Virus record (IMG/VR): IMGVR_UViG_3300032223_001836
Span: 1-27,856 of that record
Length of the DNA stretch: 27,856 nt
Direction: 5' to 3' (one strand)
Source of the DNA: a virus
A program made the position numbers and the translations under genes. Within the stretch, counting starts at the first letter, position 1. The number at the start of each line of letters is the position of its first letter. Positions 9,280-17,334 of the stretch are shown one piece after another. A model generated the notes under the pieces. It made no database searches, was not told the origin of the DNA, and was given only the letters and a program-made list of their open reading frames with translations.

Positions 9280-9750
9280 TTGTTTGAAGTAAAAGACGGT
9301 TCTCGTACCCTTCAATTTAATGGTCGTATGCTTGCCGAGTCATCTTCTTGGCGACGTGGCTCAACTCGTTGGATTGAGTTTGCCCTGTATCGAACAGAGA
9401 ATGGCTCTTATATTCTTTCTCGAATTGGCGTGTCTCTAGTTTTTCACGGAGCTGCTTGCCCACTTGTAAAAAGATATAATTTAATTGAAGATTCAATAGA
9501 TGTGTTATCTGAAGATGCTCTTCCTTGCGAAGAGTGCCGTCCTACTAAAAGCCTTCCTATTGTCTTCCCAGAAAAATATCGCCACTGGGCTCAGGTAAGT
9601 GAAGACCCTAAGCCAGTACTAGAAGCTCTATACAAGTATGACCCTAATGGTGCAAGATATCTAACAAATGTTGCACAAAGATTACTAGAAAGTGCAGCAG
9701 AAACAGATGAGAGGATAGACTTACTCTACCGAGTTGAAATGATTCCTTAA
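9280..9750 (+). CDS. Hypothetical protein with possible zinc site, upstream of DNA polymerase
   Basis: A 156-residue protein starting at TTG 9280, three bases after the previous stop, with AAAGG about eight bases upstream; no better in-frame ATG lies nearby. The N-terminal half looks beta-rich. It contains His56-x3-Cys60 and Cys83-x2-Cys86, a plausible four-ligand zinc site. The C-terminal half is helical ('VLEALYKYD', 'VAQRLLESAAE'). It is placed directly before the DNA polymerase with a seven-base gap, suggesting a role in DNA metabolism or its control. The zinc site is inferred from residue spacing only. No family is recognised. Confidence 0.65.
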   Translation: MFEVKDGSRTLQFNGRMLAESSSWRRGSTRWIEFALYRTENGSYILSRIGVSLVFHGAACPLVKRYNLIEDSIDVLSEDALPCEECRPTKSLPIVFPEKYRHWAQVSEDPKPVLEALYKYDPNGARYLTNVAQRLLESAAETDERIDLLYRVEMIP

Positions 9751-9766
9751 ATACAAGTTGGAGAAA

Positions 9767-11596
9767 ATGACACAAACGACGAATGGACTAAGCGGAATCC
9801 AAGTAACTCTTGTTGATTCTGTAGAAAAAGCAACCGAGTTTATTACTTGGCTTGGTGAGCGACGTCCTCATAATGCAATCGCTGTAGATACTGAAACTGG
9901 CGAGCGCCCTGGTATGCCTAGAGACCACGCACTGTCACCTTGGCATGGAGACCTACGTCTTGTTCAAGTTGGAGATGGAATCCACGGATGGTCAATTCCT
10001 TGGCAGGAATGGTCTGGTGTTTTTTATGAAGCAATGGATAAATTTGATGGTCCGCTTGTTTGTCACAACATAGCCTTTGAAGCAAAGTGGTTTGCAGTTA
10101 AATCTAAATGGGACCTACCTTGGCAACGTGCACACGACACAATGATTATGGCTCACCTTATTGACCCGTTGGGTCCTGGAGGCTTGAAGCCACTATCAGC
10201 ACGTCTTGTAGATGGTCACGCTGCACATATGCAAGATAAATTAGATATTGATTTAGCAAAGAACGGTTGGACTTGGGGAACTGTTCCTACAAATTTTGAG
10301 CCTTACTGGGCATATGGAGCCTTAGATACAATCCTTACAATGCGTCTCTGGGAACAATTCTATGAGAAGTGCGGTCCAGGAAAGCCTTATCACAAGGCTT
10401 ATGAGATTGAGATGGCCGCTAGAAAAATTGTTACTCGTATGGAAATCAATGGTGCTCGTGTTGACCTTGAATACTCTAAAAAGAAATATGAAGAACTTCT
10501 TACATATACCGAACAGGTAAAAGAGTGGGCCGCTAAGACATATGCTGGAACAAGTATTACTAGCAATATTCAACTTGTCCGTCTTTTTGAAAAACTTGGC
10601 GCTGAGATTATAGAGACAACACCATCTGGTCAAAAATCTGCAAGCAAAGACCAACTAAAACTTTTAACAATTCAAGGTTCAGAAGAAGTCAAGTATCTTG
10701 CAGAGACTGTTCTCAAGCAACGTAAAGCAGATAAGTTGGCTAATACTTACTTCCTCAACTTCCTTAATAAAAACGTTGACGGAATTCTTCATCCTTCTGT
10801 GAAGACTCTTGGTGCTCGCACATCTCGTATGTCAATTACTGACCCTGCGCTACAGACTCTTCCAAAGGGAGATGACACTGTTCGTCGTGCATTTATTCCT
10901 AGAGATAAAGACCACGTCATCATTACATCTGACCTTGACCAAGTTGAGTTTCGTATGTTTGCTTCTTTATCAAAAGACCCAAACCTCATCACACTATTCA
11001 ATCGTGCTGATGCAACTGGCTCTGACCCTTTCACTGAAATTGGTCGTGAGGTTTATCAAGAACCAGATATGCAAAAATCAGATAAACGCAGAACTCTTAT
11101 CAAGGGAATGGTTTACGGAAGACTCTACGGTGCAGGCGTTGCAAAACAAGCACTCACTGCTGGTGTAGAAGAGTCTCAGATGAAGATTGTTTCTGACGCT
11201 TTTGACCAGAGATATCCTGGAATGATTAAGTTTCAAAAAGAGATTGAACATCTAGGCGCTACTCGTGAACGCAATGAAGGTCAAGGATATGTTTATACGT
11301 GGACTGGTCGTAAGATTCCTTGCGACGAAAACCGTGTATACACACTCATCAACTACCTCATTCAAGGTGGCGCTGCTGAAGTTTTTAAGAGCAATCTTAT
11401 CAAGTTAGACCAAGCAGATTTGACTGAGCACCTAATTGTTCCTGTACACGATGAAATTGTTTTACAGGCTAGTAGAGAAGATGCTGAAGAGATAAAGCAA
11501 ATAGTCAAAGAATGTATGACTACAACAGAAAACTGGGATGTTCCATTGACTGCTGGTGTTGATGGTCCTTTAGAAACTTGGGGAGATAAGTACTAG
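9767..11596 (+). CDS. Family A DNA polymerase with 3'-5' exonuclease domain
   Basis: A 609-residue replicative polymerase. ATG 9767 has GGAG just upstream (9760-9763); the in-frame TTG at 9758 lacks a ribosome site. Residues ~38-200 form the proofreading exonuclease: motif I DTE (Asp41, Glu43), motif II 'HNIAFE' (~100-105), motif III 'YGALD' (Tyr183, Asp187). The polymerase has motif A 'DLDQVEFR' (Asp389), motif B 'RRTLIKGMVYGRLYG' (~441-455) and motif C 'VHDE' (Asp562, Glu563). There is no 5' nuclease domain, as in actinophage L5-type polymerases of about 600 residues. The residue equivalent to E. coli Phe762 is Tyr450. Exo II ends in Glu where Asp is usual. It overlaps the resolvase gene by one base (TAGTG). 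Identification is firm. Confidence 0.95.
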   Translation: MTQTTNGLSGIQVTLVDSVEKATEFITWLGERRPHNAIAVDTETGERPGMPRDHALSPWHGDLRLVQVGDGIHGWSIPWQEWSGVFYEAMDKFDGPLVCHNIAFEAKWFAVKSKWDLPWQRAHDTMIMAHLIDPLGPGGLKPLSARLVDGHAAHMQDKLDIDLAKNGWTWGTVPTNFEPYWAYGALDTILTMRLWEQFYEKCGPGKPYHKAYEIEMAARKIVTRMEINGARVDLEYSKKKYEELLTYTEQVKEWAAKTYAGTSITSNIQLVRLFEKLGAEIIETTPSGQKSASKDQLKLLTIQGSEEVKYLAETVLKQRKADKLANTYFLNFLNKNVDGILHPSVKTLGARTSRMSITDPALQTLPKGDDTVRRAFIPRDKDHVIITSDLDQVEFRMFASLSKDPNLITLFNRADATGSDPFTEIGREVYQEPDMQKSDKRRTLIKGMVYGRLYGAGVAKQALTAGVEESQMKIVSDAFDQRYPGMIKFQKEIEHLGATRERNEGQGYVYTWTGRKIPCDENRVYTLINYLIQGGAAEVFKSNLIKLDQADLTEHLIVPVHDEIVLQASREDAEEIKQIVKECMTTTENWDVPLTAGVDGPLETWGDKY

Positions 11597-12075
11597 TGAG
11601 ATATGTAATTTCAATTGACCCTGGAAAGACAACAGGGGTCTGCCTACTTGAGTGGTCTGGTGCTCAAGAAGATTTACCAACTCTAAAAATGTCAGCAGAG
11701 GTACTTGAAGATGGCTTTGCTGAGTGGTTTGATAGAGCAATGGCTATTGCATCTTCTCTATCTCAATCTTATGCTCTAGTCTCTGTTGTCTGCGAAAAAT
11801 TTACAATCACTCCTCAAACAGGTAAAAATTCTCAAGCCCCTTATAGCCTTGAGCAAATAGGAGTTCTAAAGCACCTCTGCCGTGTCAATGAATATGGTTC
11901 TGAAAACATTGTTTTTCAGGCTCCAGTTGACGCCAAGGCTCTTTTCCCCAATGATGCTCTCAGGAAAGTCGGGACTTGGCATAAGGGAGGGGATGGACAC
12001 GCTAATGACGCCATCAGACACGCCCTACTTAGACTTGCTAAAACAGGATGGAAGCCAAAAGTTCTGCTAGACTAG
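11596..12075 (+). CDS. RuvC-like Holliday junction resolvase
   Basis: A 159-residue protein from GTG 11596, sharing one base with the polymerase stop (TAGTG), so probably translationally coupled. The RNase H-like fold of RuvC is suggested by 'IDPGKTTG' (Asp8), an acidic residue after a hydrophobic strand ('VVCEKF', Glu67) and a C-terminal 'HANDAIRHALL' helix with Asp138. These match the spacing of the metal-binding acids of RuvC-type resolvases. Such proteins cut four-way junctions that form during phage recombination and must be removed before packaging. It lies between polymerase and helicase. A different RNase H-fold nuclease role cannot be excluded. Confidence 0.82.
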   Translation: MRYVISIDPGKTTGVCLLEWSGAQEDLPTLKMSAEVLEDGFAEWFDRAMAIASSLSQSYALVSVVCEKFTITPQTGKNSQAPYSLEQIGVLKHLCRVNEYGSENIVFQAPVDAKALFPNDALRKVGTWHKGGDGHANDAIRHALLRLAKTGWKPKVLLD

Positions 12076-12120
12076 ATACTAGCGATAAAAAATAAAAAAC
12101 TAAATAATCTTTGCTAGTAT
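12076..12120 (+). promoter_or_regulatory. Inverted repeat in gap before helicase gene
   Basis: ATACTAGC (12076-12083) is matched exactly by GCTAGTAT (12113-12120), and the pairing extends to 10 bp if a G-U pair is allowed. The 29-base spacer is A-rich. The dyad begins right after the resolvase stop and fills much of the 75-base gap, the largest break within the DNA module. An AT-rich TATACA box (12124-12129) and an AAGGAG ribosome site (12140-12145) follow. An operator, promoter region or weak transcript end are all possible. Confidence 0.4.
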
Positions 12121-12150
12121 ATGTATACAAAATGACGATAAGGAGTTCTA

Positions 12151-13956
12151 GTGGCGATATCAGTAGATATTGATTCCAGTGGGGAGAATATCCTCATAAG
12201 TGCTGACTGGCGCTTCAAAGAACTCTGTAAAAGCCTTCCAGGGGCTTCCTGGAACGTTTCTGAGGCAGTATGGAGAGTTCCTCTTAGTTGGACAACCTGC
12301 TTAGCCCTACGCTCAACATTCCGTAATGACCTAGTTATTGGCCCAGGGCTTACCGAATGGGCATCTAATCTTGTAGAAACTCGCATCAACCCAGCCCTTG
12401 CTCTAAGAGAGTTAGAGACATATGAAGGCGATGAAGTCCTATTTCCCCACCAGCGAGCAGGCGTCGAGTTCTTGGCAGTTGCAAAGCGTGCTCTTCTTGC
12501 AGATGAGCCTGGTTTAGGTAAAACTGCTCAAGCGATTCGAGCCCTCAAACTCCTCCACGATAGAGGAGAAAATGTATTTCCTATTCTTGTTGTTTGCCCT
12601 AATACCCTAAAGAAAAACTGGGCTAGAGAGTTCAATATTTGGTGGCCAGAAGGCGTTGTTACTCAGGTAATCAAAGGCTCTGCTGTACAACGTAAAGCGC
12701 AGTTTGAAGAAAATGCTCAAGTATTTATTATCAATTGGGAATCACTACGCTCGCACTCACGACTTTCTCCATACGGTTCTATTGCTCTGACTCGTTGTAA
12801 GGCTTGTGGCGGTCAAGATGAAAAAATTACTGAAGCACGTTGCGAAATACATTTACGTGAGCTCAATCATATTGATTTCAAAGCGGTAATTGCAGATGAG
12901 ATTCACCGTTCTAAAGACCCTAAGAGTAAGCAAAGCCGTGCTCTATGGTCAGCCTCTGGTGATGCACAAATTCGTTTTGCTCTTACAGGAACTCCTATTG
13001 CTAATGATGTTGTTGACCTCTGGGCAATTCTTCACTGGCTCTCTCCAAAAGATTGGCCATCAAAGACAAAGTGGATTGACCGAATGGTTGACACGATGCT
13101 CAATGCATTTGGTGGAATGATGGTTCTTGGAGTTAAGGCTCATATGTATGACGAGTTTTACAAAAGCGTCAATCCTTATATGAGACGTATGCTAAAAAAA
13201 GTTGTTCTTCCTTGGCTTCCACCAGTCATCAATGAGCGCCGTGATGTTGAAATGTCTACTAAACAAAAGAAGGCATATGACCAAATGCGAGATTTAATGA
13301 TTGCTGAACTTGGAGATAGCGGTGATGTTGTTACAGCGCCTAGTGTCCTAACTCAAACAATCCGACTATTACAGTTTGCTAGTTCTTATGCAACTATGGT
13401 CTCAGATGAGGCTACAGGAGAGCAGAGAGCAATTCTTGATAGCCCTTCTTGCAAGATTGACGCTCTTATGAATGATATTGATAGTGGAGATTTTGGTGAT
13501 GATTCAATTGCTGTCTCGGCTGTGTCTAAACAACTTATCAATCTGCTTAGCGCAGAGTTGACTAAGAAAAAGATTCCTCACGGTTTGATTACTGGAGACC
13601 AAGACGAAGATGAACGACAGAAGGCTATTGACGATTTTCAATCTGGTGCTATCAAGTGGGTGCTATTTACGGCACAAGCCGGTGGAGTTGGTATTACCTT
13701 GACTGCCGCACGTCGCCTGATTATGCTTCAACGTCCGTGGTCATTGGTTGATTACAAGCAAGTTCTTGACCGAGTTCACCGTATTGGAAGCGAGATTCAC
13801 GACTCGATTGTTATTACCGATTACGTTACTGAAGGAACAATTGAAGAACGAGTAATTCAAGTTTTAGAAACAAAAGCAGGAAACTTTGAACAAATTGTTC
13901 GAGATAAAGACCAACTACTCAAGTTGTTACAAGAAGATAAGGCGGGCAAGTTATGA
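12151..13956 (+). CDS. SNF2-type DNA helicase/translocase
   Basis: A 601-residue protein from GTG 12151 behind a good AAGGAG site. It carries the superfamily 2 set: Walker A 'DEPGLGKT' (118-125), motif II 'DEIH' (249-252), motif III 'LTGTPIAND' (278-286), motif V 'AGGVGITLT' (510-518) and motif VI 'DRVHRIG' (540-546). The arrangement and the 'DEPGLGKT' form are typical of SNF2/HepA-like translocases. The first ~95 residues ('WNVSEAVWRVP') recall the small HARP-like DNA-binding domain of annealing helicases. Cys216, Cys219, Cys231 and His234 between motifs Ia and II may bind zinc. It would move on or remodel DNA during replication or recombination. It overlaps the nuclease gene by four bases (ATGA). 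Confidence 0.92.
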   Translation: MAISVDIDSSGENILISADWRFKELCKSLPGASWNVSEAVWRVPLSWTTCLALRSTFRNDLVIGPGLTEWASNLVETRINPALALRELETYEGDEVLFPHQRAGVEFLAVAKRALLADEPGLGKTAQAIRALKLLHDRGENVFPILVVCPNTLKKNWAREFNIWWPEGVVTQVIKGSAVQRKAQFEENAQVFIINWESLRSHSRLSPYGSIALTRCKACGGQDEKITEARCEIHLRELNHIDFKAVIADEIHRSKDPKSKQSRALWSASGDAQIRFALTGTPIANDVVDLWAILHWLSPKDWPSKTKWIDRMVDTMLNAFGGMMVLGVKAHMYDEFYKSVNPYMRRMLKKVVLPWLPPVINERRDVEMSTKQKKAYDQMRDLMIAELGDSGDVVTAPSVLTQTIRLLQFASSYATMVSDEATGEQRAILDSPSCKIDALMNDIDSGDFGDDSIAVSAVSKQLINLLSAELTKKKIPHGLITGDQDEDERQKAIDDFQSGAIKWVLFTAQAGGVGITLTAARRLIMLQRPWSLVDYKQVLDRVHRIGSEIHDSIVITDYVTEGTIEERVIQVLETKAGNFEQIVRDKDQLLKLLQEDKAGKL

Positions 13957-14879
13957 GTGGAATTGTAAGACTTTCTAACTCCGAACTTCAAACATTCAAA
14001 GACTGCCGACGTCGTTGGTGGTTGACCTACTATCGCTCTCTAAAACCAAAAACAAAAACTGCTACAGGTGCTCTTGCTCTCGGTAGTCGTATTCACCAAG
14101 CACTAGATGACCACTATGCAAAAGGTATCCCTCTTCTTAAGGCTCACGCAGACCTTGTAGAGCAAGAAAAAAGCATTCTTCTTGCAGAATACAGAGATGT
14201 ATTTGAGTTAGAGACAGAGGCAGAACTTGGTCGAATTATGCTTGAAGGCTATGAGCAGTGGGTCGAAGAGAACGGAATTGATGCCGAACTTGAAATGATT
14301 TCTACAGAAGAAATAATTGTTGCACCGCTCTTTGGTGGAGAAGTTGAACTTCAAGGTAAATTAGATATGCGTGTTCGTCGTAAGGCTGATGGAGTTCGTA
14401 TGTTTCGTGACTTCAAAACCGTGGGAGGCTCTCTAGCAGAGTTTTCTAATATGGCTCATATGAATGAGCAAGTTATGACTTATATGCTTTTAGAGTCAAC
14501 TAAACGTGATGAAGCAGAGCGCAGTGAAGGTGGAATTTTTACACTTCTAAAAAAAGTTCGTCGTACTGCTGCAGCTAAACCACCTTTTTATGACCAAGTT
14601 GAGATTAGACACAACATCTTTACTATGCGTTCTTTTTGGAATAGAATCCACGGAACAATTGCAGATTTGATGAGAGTTCGCACAGGACTTGATGCTGGTG
14701 AAGACCACGCATTTCTTGCCTACCCGACGGCAACTCGTGACTGTAAATGGAAGTGCCAATTTTTTGCTATATGTCCAATGTTTGATGACGGAAGCGCCGT
14801 TGAACAAGCACTTAGCGAAATGTATGAGGAAGCAGACCCTTATGCATATTACGAATCAGAGAAAAAAGGAAGCGAGTGA
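13953..14879 (+). CDS. Cas4/RecB-like PD-(D/E)XK nuclease with iron-sulfur cluster
   Basis: A 308-residue protein whose ATG overlaps the helicase stop by four bases. The nuclease core is visible: His48 in 'GSRIHQALD', Asp138 in 'KLDMRV', and 'RDFKT' with Asp153 and Lys155. These are the metal and catalytic positions of RecB/Cas4-type exonucleases. Four cysteines flank the core: Cys18 ('DCRRRW') and Cys264, Cys268, Cys274 ('DCKWKC....C'). This is the pattern that holds a 4Fe-4S cluster in Cas4 and AddB. There is no CRISPR array or other cas gene in the window, so it most likely resects DNA ends for the neighbouring recombination proteins. The family is firm; the in vivo role is inferred. Confidence 0.9.
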   Translation: MSGIVRLSNSELQTFKDCRRRWWLTYYRSLKPKTKTATGALALGSRIHQALDDHYAKGIPLLKAHADLVEQEKSILLAEYRDVFELETEAELGRIMLEGYEQWVEENGIDAELEMISTEEIIVAPLFGGEVELQGKLDMRVRRKADGVRMFRDFKTVGGSLAEFSNMAHMNEQVMTYMLLESTKRDEAERSEGGIFTLLKKVRRTAAAKPPFYDQVEIRHNIFTMRSFWNRIHGTIADLMRVRTGLDAGEDHAFLAYPTATRDCKWKCQFFAICPMFDDGSAVEQALSEMYEEADPYAYYESEKKGSE

Positions 14880-14881
14880 CG

Positions 14882-15658
14882 ATGAGCGAAATTCAACGTT
14901 CTCTTACAGTTATGGTCTACGGAGAATCAAAAGTTGGTAAATCAACTTTTGCTGTAACCGCTCCATACCCACGCCTAATGCTTGACGTAGAAGGTGGGCA
15001 CCGATTCCTACCTATCGTCGTAAAGTATTGGGACCCTCTCCGCGAGGAGCCACCAGTTGCTGATGGTACTTGGGATACGTGTGTTGTCACTGTTCGTGAC
15101 TACGACACAGTCATCAAGACTTATCAGTGGCTACAACTAGGTCGCCATCAGTTCAAGAGCTTGATTATTGACTCAATCTCTGAACTTCAGGTGAAATGTA
15201 TGGATAGCATCGCAGGTAACGACCAAATGAAGATGCAACAGTGGGGCGAATTACTTCGTCACATGGGTGGTCTTCTACGTGACCTACGTGACCTAACCAT
15301 GCACGCAACAAATCCTCTTGAGGCAGTTGTTTTAACTGCAATGTCAAGAACAAGTCAAGATGGTCGTCACAAGCCTTACTTGCAAGGTCAACTTGCAATT
15401 CAGGCTCCGTATTTTTACGACATTCTTGGTGCAATTACAGTTGAACAATTTGCTCATCCAGACCCATTACAGCCTCCTTACAAGGTTCGCCGTATGTATG
15501 TGGAACGCACTAATGAATATGAAGCAGGAGAGCGTGTTCAGGGACGTCTTGGTTCAATTGTTGAACAAGACAAACTCTCCATTGAAGTAATGCTTGACAC
15601 TATTTTTGGTGTAAAGCAACAACCAACAACAGCAACAACTACAAAGAAGGAGGAGTAA
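14882..15658 (+). CDS. Sak4-like RecA-fold ATPase (recombination)
   Basis: A 258-residue single-domain ATPase. Walker A 'GESKVGKST' lies at residues 14-22, and Walker B 'SLIIDS' near 93-98 ends in Asp. Size, motif form and location between a Cas4-like nuclease and a single-strand DNA-binding protein match Sak4-type phage recombinases, which are short RecA/RadA relatives that promote annealing of single strands. The start is ambiguous: ATG 14882 sits nine bases from AGGAAG, while GTG 14876 overlaps the nuclease stop and would add two residues. ATG is preferred for spacing. An alternative reading is a generic AAA ATP-binding phage protein. Confidence 0.82.
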   Translation: MSEIQRSLTVMVYGESKVGKSTFAVTAPYPRLMLDVEGGHRFLPIVVKYWDPLREEPPVADGTWDTCVVTVRDYDTVIKTYQWLQLGRHQFKSLIIDSISELQVKCMDSIAGNDQMKMQQWGELLRHMGGLLRDLRDLTMHATNPLEAVVLTAMSRTSQDGRHKPYLQGQLAIQAPYFYDILGAITVEQFAHPDPLQPPYKVRRMYVERTNEYEAGERVQGRLGSIVEQDKLSIEVMLDTIFGVKQQPTTATTTKKEE

Positions 15659-15662
15659 CTCA

Positions 15663-16211
15663 GTGAGTACTCTCAATTGGGCGGATTTAGTCCGCGATGC
15701 AGGCGAAGCAAATAACTTCGAACCACTACCAGACGGTGATTATGATGTTGTAGTCACAGAAGCAACTGCAAAGACAACGCAGAGTGGTAAAAAGATGTTT
15801 TCAATCAAGGCTCAGGTGGAAGGTGGAGCCCACAATAAGCGTCTTCTATGGGACAACTTAGTTGTTTCTCCTGAAAGCCCTGGTGCAATGGGTATCTTCT
15901 TCAAGAAGATGTTTGCACTTGGTATTGCTCGTGATTTCTTTATTCAGTCTCCATCTGATGCACAGATTGAACAAGCACTCAATGGTCGTCGTTTCCGTGC
16001 ACAAGTTGGTACACGTACTTGGAATGGCGCTAAGAAAAATGAAATTAAGAACTACTTCTCTCTTGCAGGTAACGTGGCTCCAGGAGCACCAGTTCCTCCT
16101 TCCGCACCTGTAGCAGCAGCACCTGCTCCTGCACCAGCACCTGCTCCTGCACCAGCACCAGCACCAGCACCTGCTGCTGCAACAACATCAGCACCAGCAG
16201 CACCCTTTTAA
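15663..16211 (+). CDS. DUF669-like single-stranded DNA-binding protein with Pro-Ala tail
   Basis: A 182-residue protein from GTG 15663, with an exact AAGGAGG (15647-15653) nine bases before it, the best ribosome site in the window. Residues 1-140 resemble DUF669-type phage proteins: 'LNWADL', 'LPDGDYDVVV', 'TKTTQSGKKMF'-like spacing, 'LLWDNLVV'. These are OB-fold single-strand binders that sit beside Sak/Sak4 recombinases. Residues ~143-182 are nearly all Pro and Ala, a flexible linker with no acidic SSB-type tip; the protein ends in Ala-Pro-Phe. High expression is suggested by the strong ribosome site. A terminator follows 24 bases after the stop. Family assignment is by eye. Confidence 0.75.
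   Translation: MSTLNWADLVRDAGEANNFEPLPDGDYDVVVTEATAKTTQSGKKMFSIKAQVEGGAHNKRLLWDNLVVSPESPGAMGIFFKKMFALGIARDFFIQSPSDAQIEQALNGRRFRAQVGTRTWNGAKKNEIKNYFSLAGNVAPGAPVPPSAPVAAAPAPAPAPAPAPAPAPAPAAATTSAPAAPF
16119..16172 (+). repeat. Tandem hexamer repeat encoding Pro-Ala tail
   Basis: Two perfect tandem 18-base units (16119-16136 and 16137-16154) built from GCACCT, GCTCCT and GCACCA hexamers are followed by three more GCACC(A/T) hexamers. Every unit keeps frame and codes Ala-Pro. Such repeats expand and contract by slippage, so tail length may vary between related phages. Confidence 0.85.
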
Positions 16212-16234
16212 TTTAGGGTATCCGTCGCTAGATG

Positions 16235-16264
16235 CCACCCAACGAAAAGCGTTGGGTGGTTTTC
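16235..16264 (+). terminator. Rho-independent terminator after DNA module
   Basis: A perfect 10-bp GC-rich stem (16235-16244 with 16250-16259) with a five-base AAAAG loop is followed directly by TTTTT. It lies 24 bases after the single-strand binding gene and before the glycosyltransferase gene, so it ends the replication/recombination operon. Confidence 0.92.
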
Positions 16265-16290
16265 TAGTACATATTTAAGGAGAGAAAGCT

Positions 16291-17316
16291 ATGAAAATAT
16301 TTCTTACAGGGTGCACTTCGCCTCAAGCATCAAAAACAAATAGTGAGAACTTTCCTTCTTTTGCTGGGATTATATACACAGCGTTTATTGAACTTGGTTA
16401 TGAAGTAACTTGGTCAAACCCAAGTGTAGACATGACAAGAGAGTATCTTTCTCAGTTTGATGCCGTTGTAGTTGGTATGGCATCTCCTCTTGGTCTTACA
16501 TCTCATAGACTCTACGGAGCACTTGCAGTAATTAACGAAGCAATTGAGATAGGCAATCTTTCTCTTTTTATTGACTCTCCAGAGCCACACAAAGTGTGGA
16601 ATGGTATTAGAGGAGTCTACAAACAACCACTAAGTCTTATTAAAGATTTTTATAGCAAGCGTCAAGAGTATGACAAGGTATTAGAAAAAGAAAACTTTGA
16701 AAAAATATACTCTGCAATCTCTAAACTTTATACTGGAATATGGCCAAGAACTATTGTCCCGGGGCACTCTTGGACTAAAGCAGGGTCTGTAACAAAGCAT
16801 ATTCCTAACATTGACCCAACAAATATATTTGCTATATGCCCAGACTCTTTTATTCTCAATACTAAGCGTCACGGGACAAAATCACTAGAAGAAAAATACT
16901 GGTGTGTAGACGATGCTGGTACTGATTGGTCTAAAAAGATTAAAAAGAATCTTTCATATCAAATGCAACCATATCGTCAAGGTCGCTTTGAGGGGTTACA
17001 GGAGATAGCAACAAGACTTGATAAGTCTGTAGGTCTACTTGTGTCTACTTATAAAAACAATGACTCTTGGTGGACTCCTAGCCTCTCTCAAGGGCTACAC
17101 GTAGGAACTCCTGTAGTTACTGACTGGAGACACTCTCAACTTTTAGGCAAAGAGTGGTCAAAACTTCCTTCTCAAATAGAAGAAATGTCTCCGCAAGAAC
17201 GAATATCTTTAGCAAAAAATCAAAAAGAAATATACAAACTAAGCATACCAAGTTGGCAATCTTTCAAAGATAGTATTTCCACTTTGGTTCTCCACAATAT
17301 ATACTCAAATAACTAG
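16291..17316 (+). CDS. Putative GT-B-fold glycosyltransferase
   Basis: A 341-residue protein from ATG 16291 behind AAGGAGAG. The N-terminus is a Rossmann-like strand-loop-helix (residues 1-35), with further alternating strands around 'FDAVVVGMASPLG' (56-68) and 'LSLFIDSPEPH' (90-100). The C-terminal 'PSLSQGLHVGTPVVTDW' (263-279) closely matches the sugar-nucleotide binding loop of GT-B/GT4-type enzymes ('p.l.EGl..GtPVv'). The Glu usual in that loop is Gln here. It could modify phage DNA bases, tail proteins or host surface sugars; the window does not decide. The gene begins a new transcription unit after a terminator, though no clear promoter was found in the short gap. Confidence 0.62.
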   Translation: MKIFLTGCTSPQASKTNSENFPSFAGIIYTAFIELGYEVTWSNPSVDMTREYLSQFDAVVVGMASPLGLTSHRLYGALAVINEAIEIGNLSLFIDSPEPHKVWNGIRGVYKQPLSLIKDFYSKRQEYDKVLEKENFEKIYSAISKLYTGIWPRTIVPGHSWTKAGSVTKHIPNIDPTNIFAICPDSFILNTKRHGTKSLEEKYWCVDDAGTDWSKKIKKNLSYQMQPYRQGRFEGLQEIATRLDKSVGLLVSTYKNNDSWWTPSLSQGLHVGTPVVTDWRHSQLLGKEWSKLPSQIEEMSPQERISLAKNQKEIYKLSIPSWQSFKDSISTLVLHNIYSNN

Positions 17317-17334
17317 AATAGGTAGGAGAAAATA

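Noticed and set aside
10322-10654. 110-codon open frame on the minus strand inside the polymerase gene
   Set aside because: It is a shadow of a firmly identified gene, with Cys/Phe-rich composition, no ribosome site and no family resemblance.
12114-12389. 91-codon minus-strand frame at the start of the helicase gene
   Set aside because: It lies antisense to clear helicase coding sequence and would place a gene across the promoter region; no supporting signals.
13953-14879. Cas4-like protein as part of a CRISPR system
   Set aside because: No array, no other cas gene, and close coupling to helicase and recombination genes argue for a phage recombination role.
16119-16172. Tandem repeats considered as a CRISPR array or origin iterons
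   Set aside because: Units are 6-18 bases without spacers, stay in frame and encode a Pro-Ala tail.
16252-16274. Promoter between the terminator and the GT-B-like gene
   Set aside because: TTGGGT and TACATA are only 11 bases apart and the first lies in the hairpin stem.
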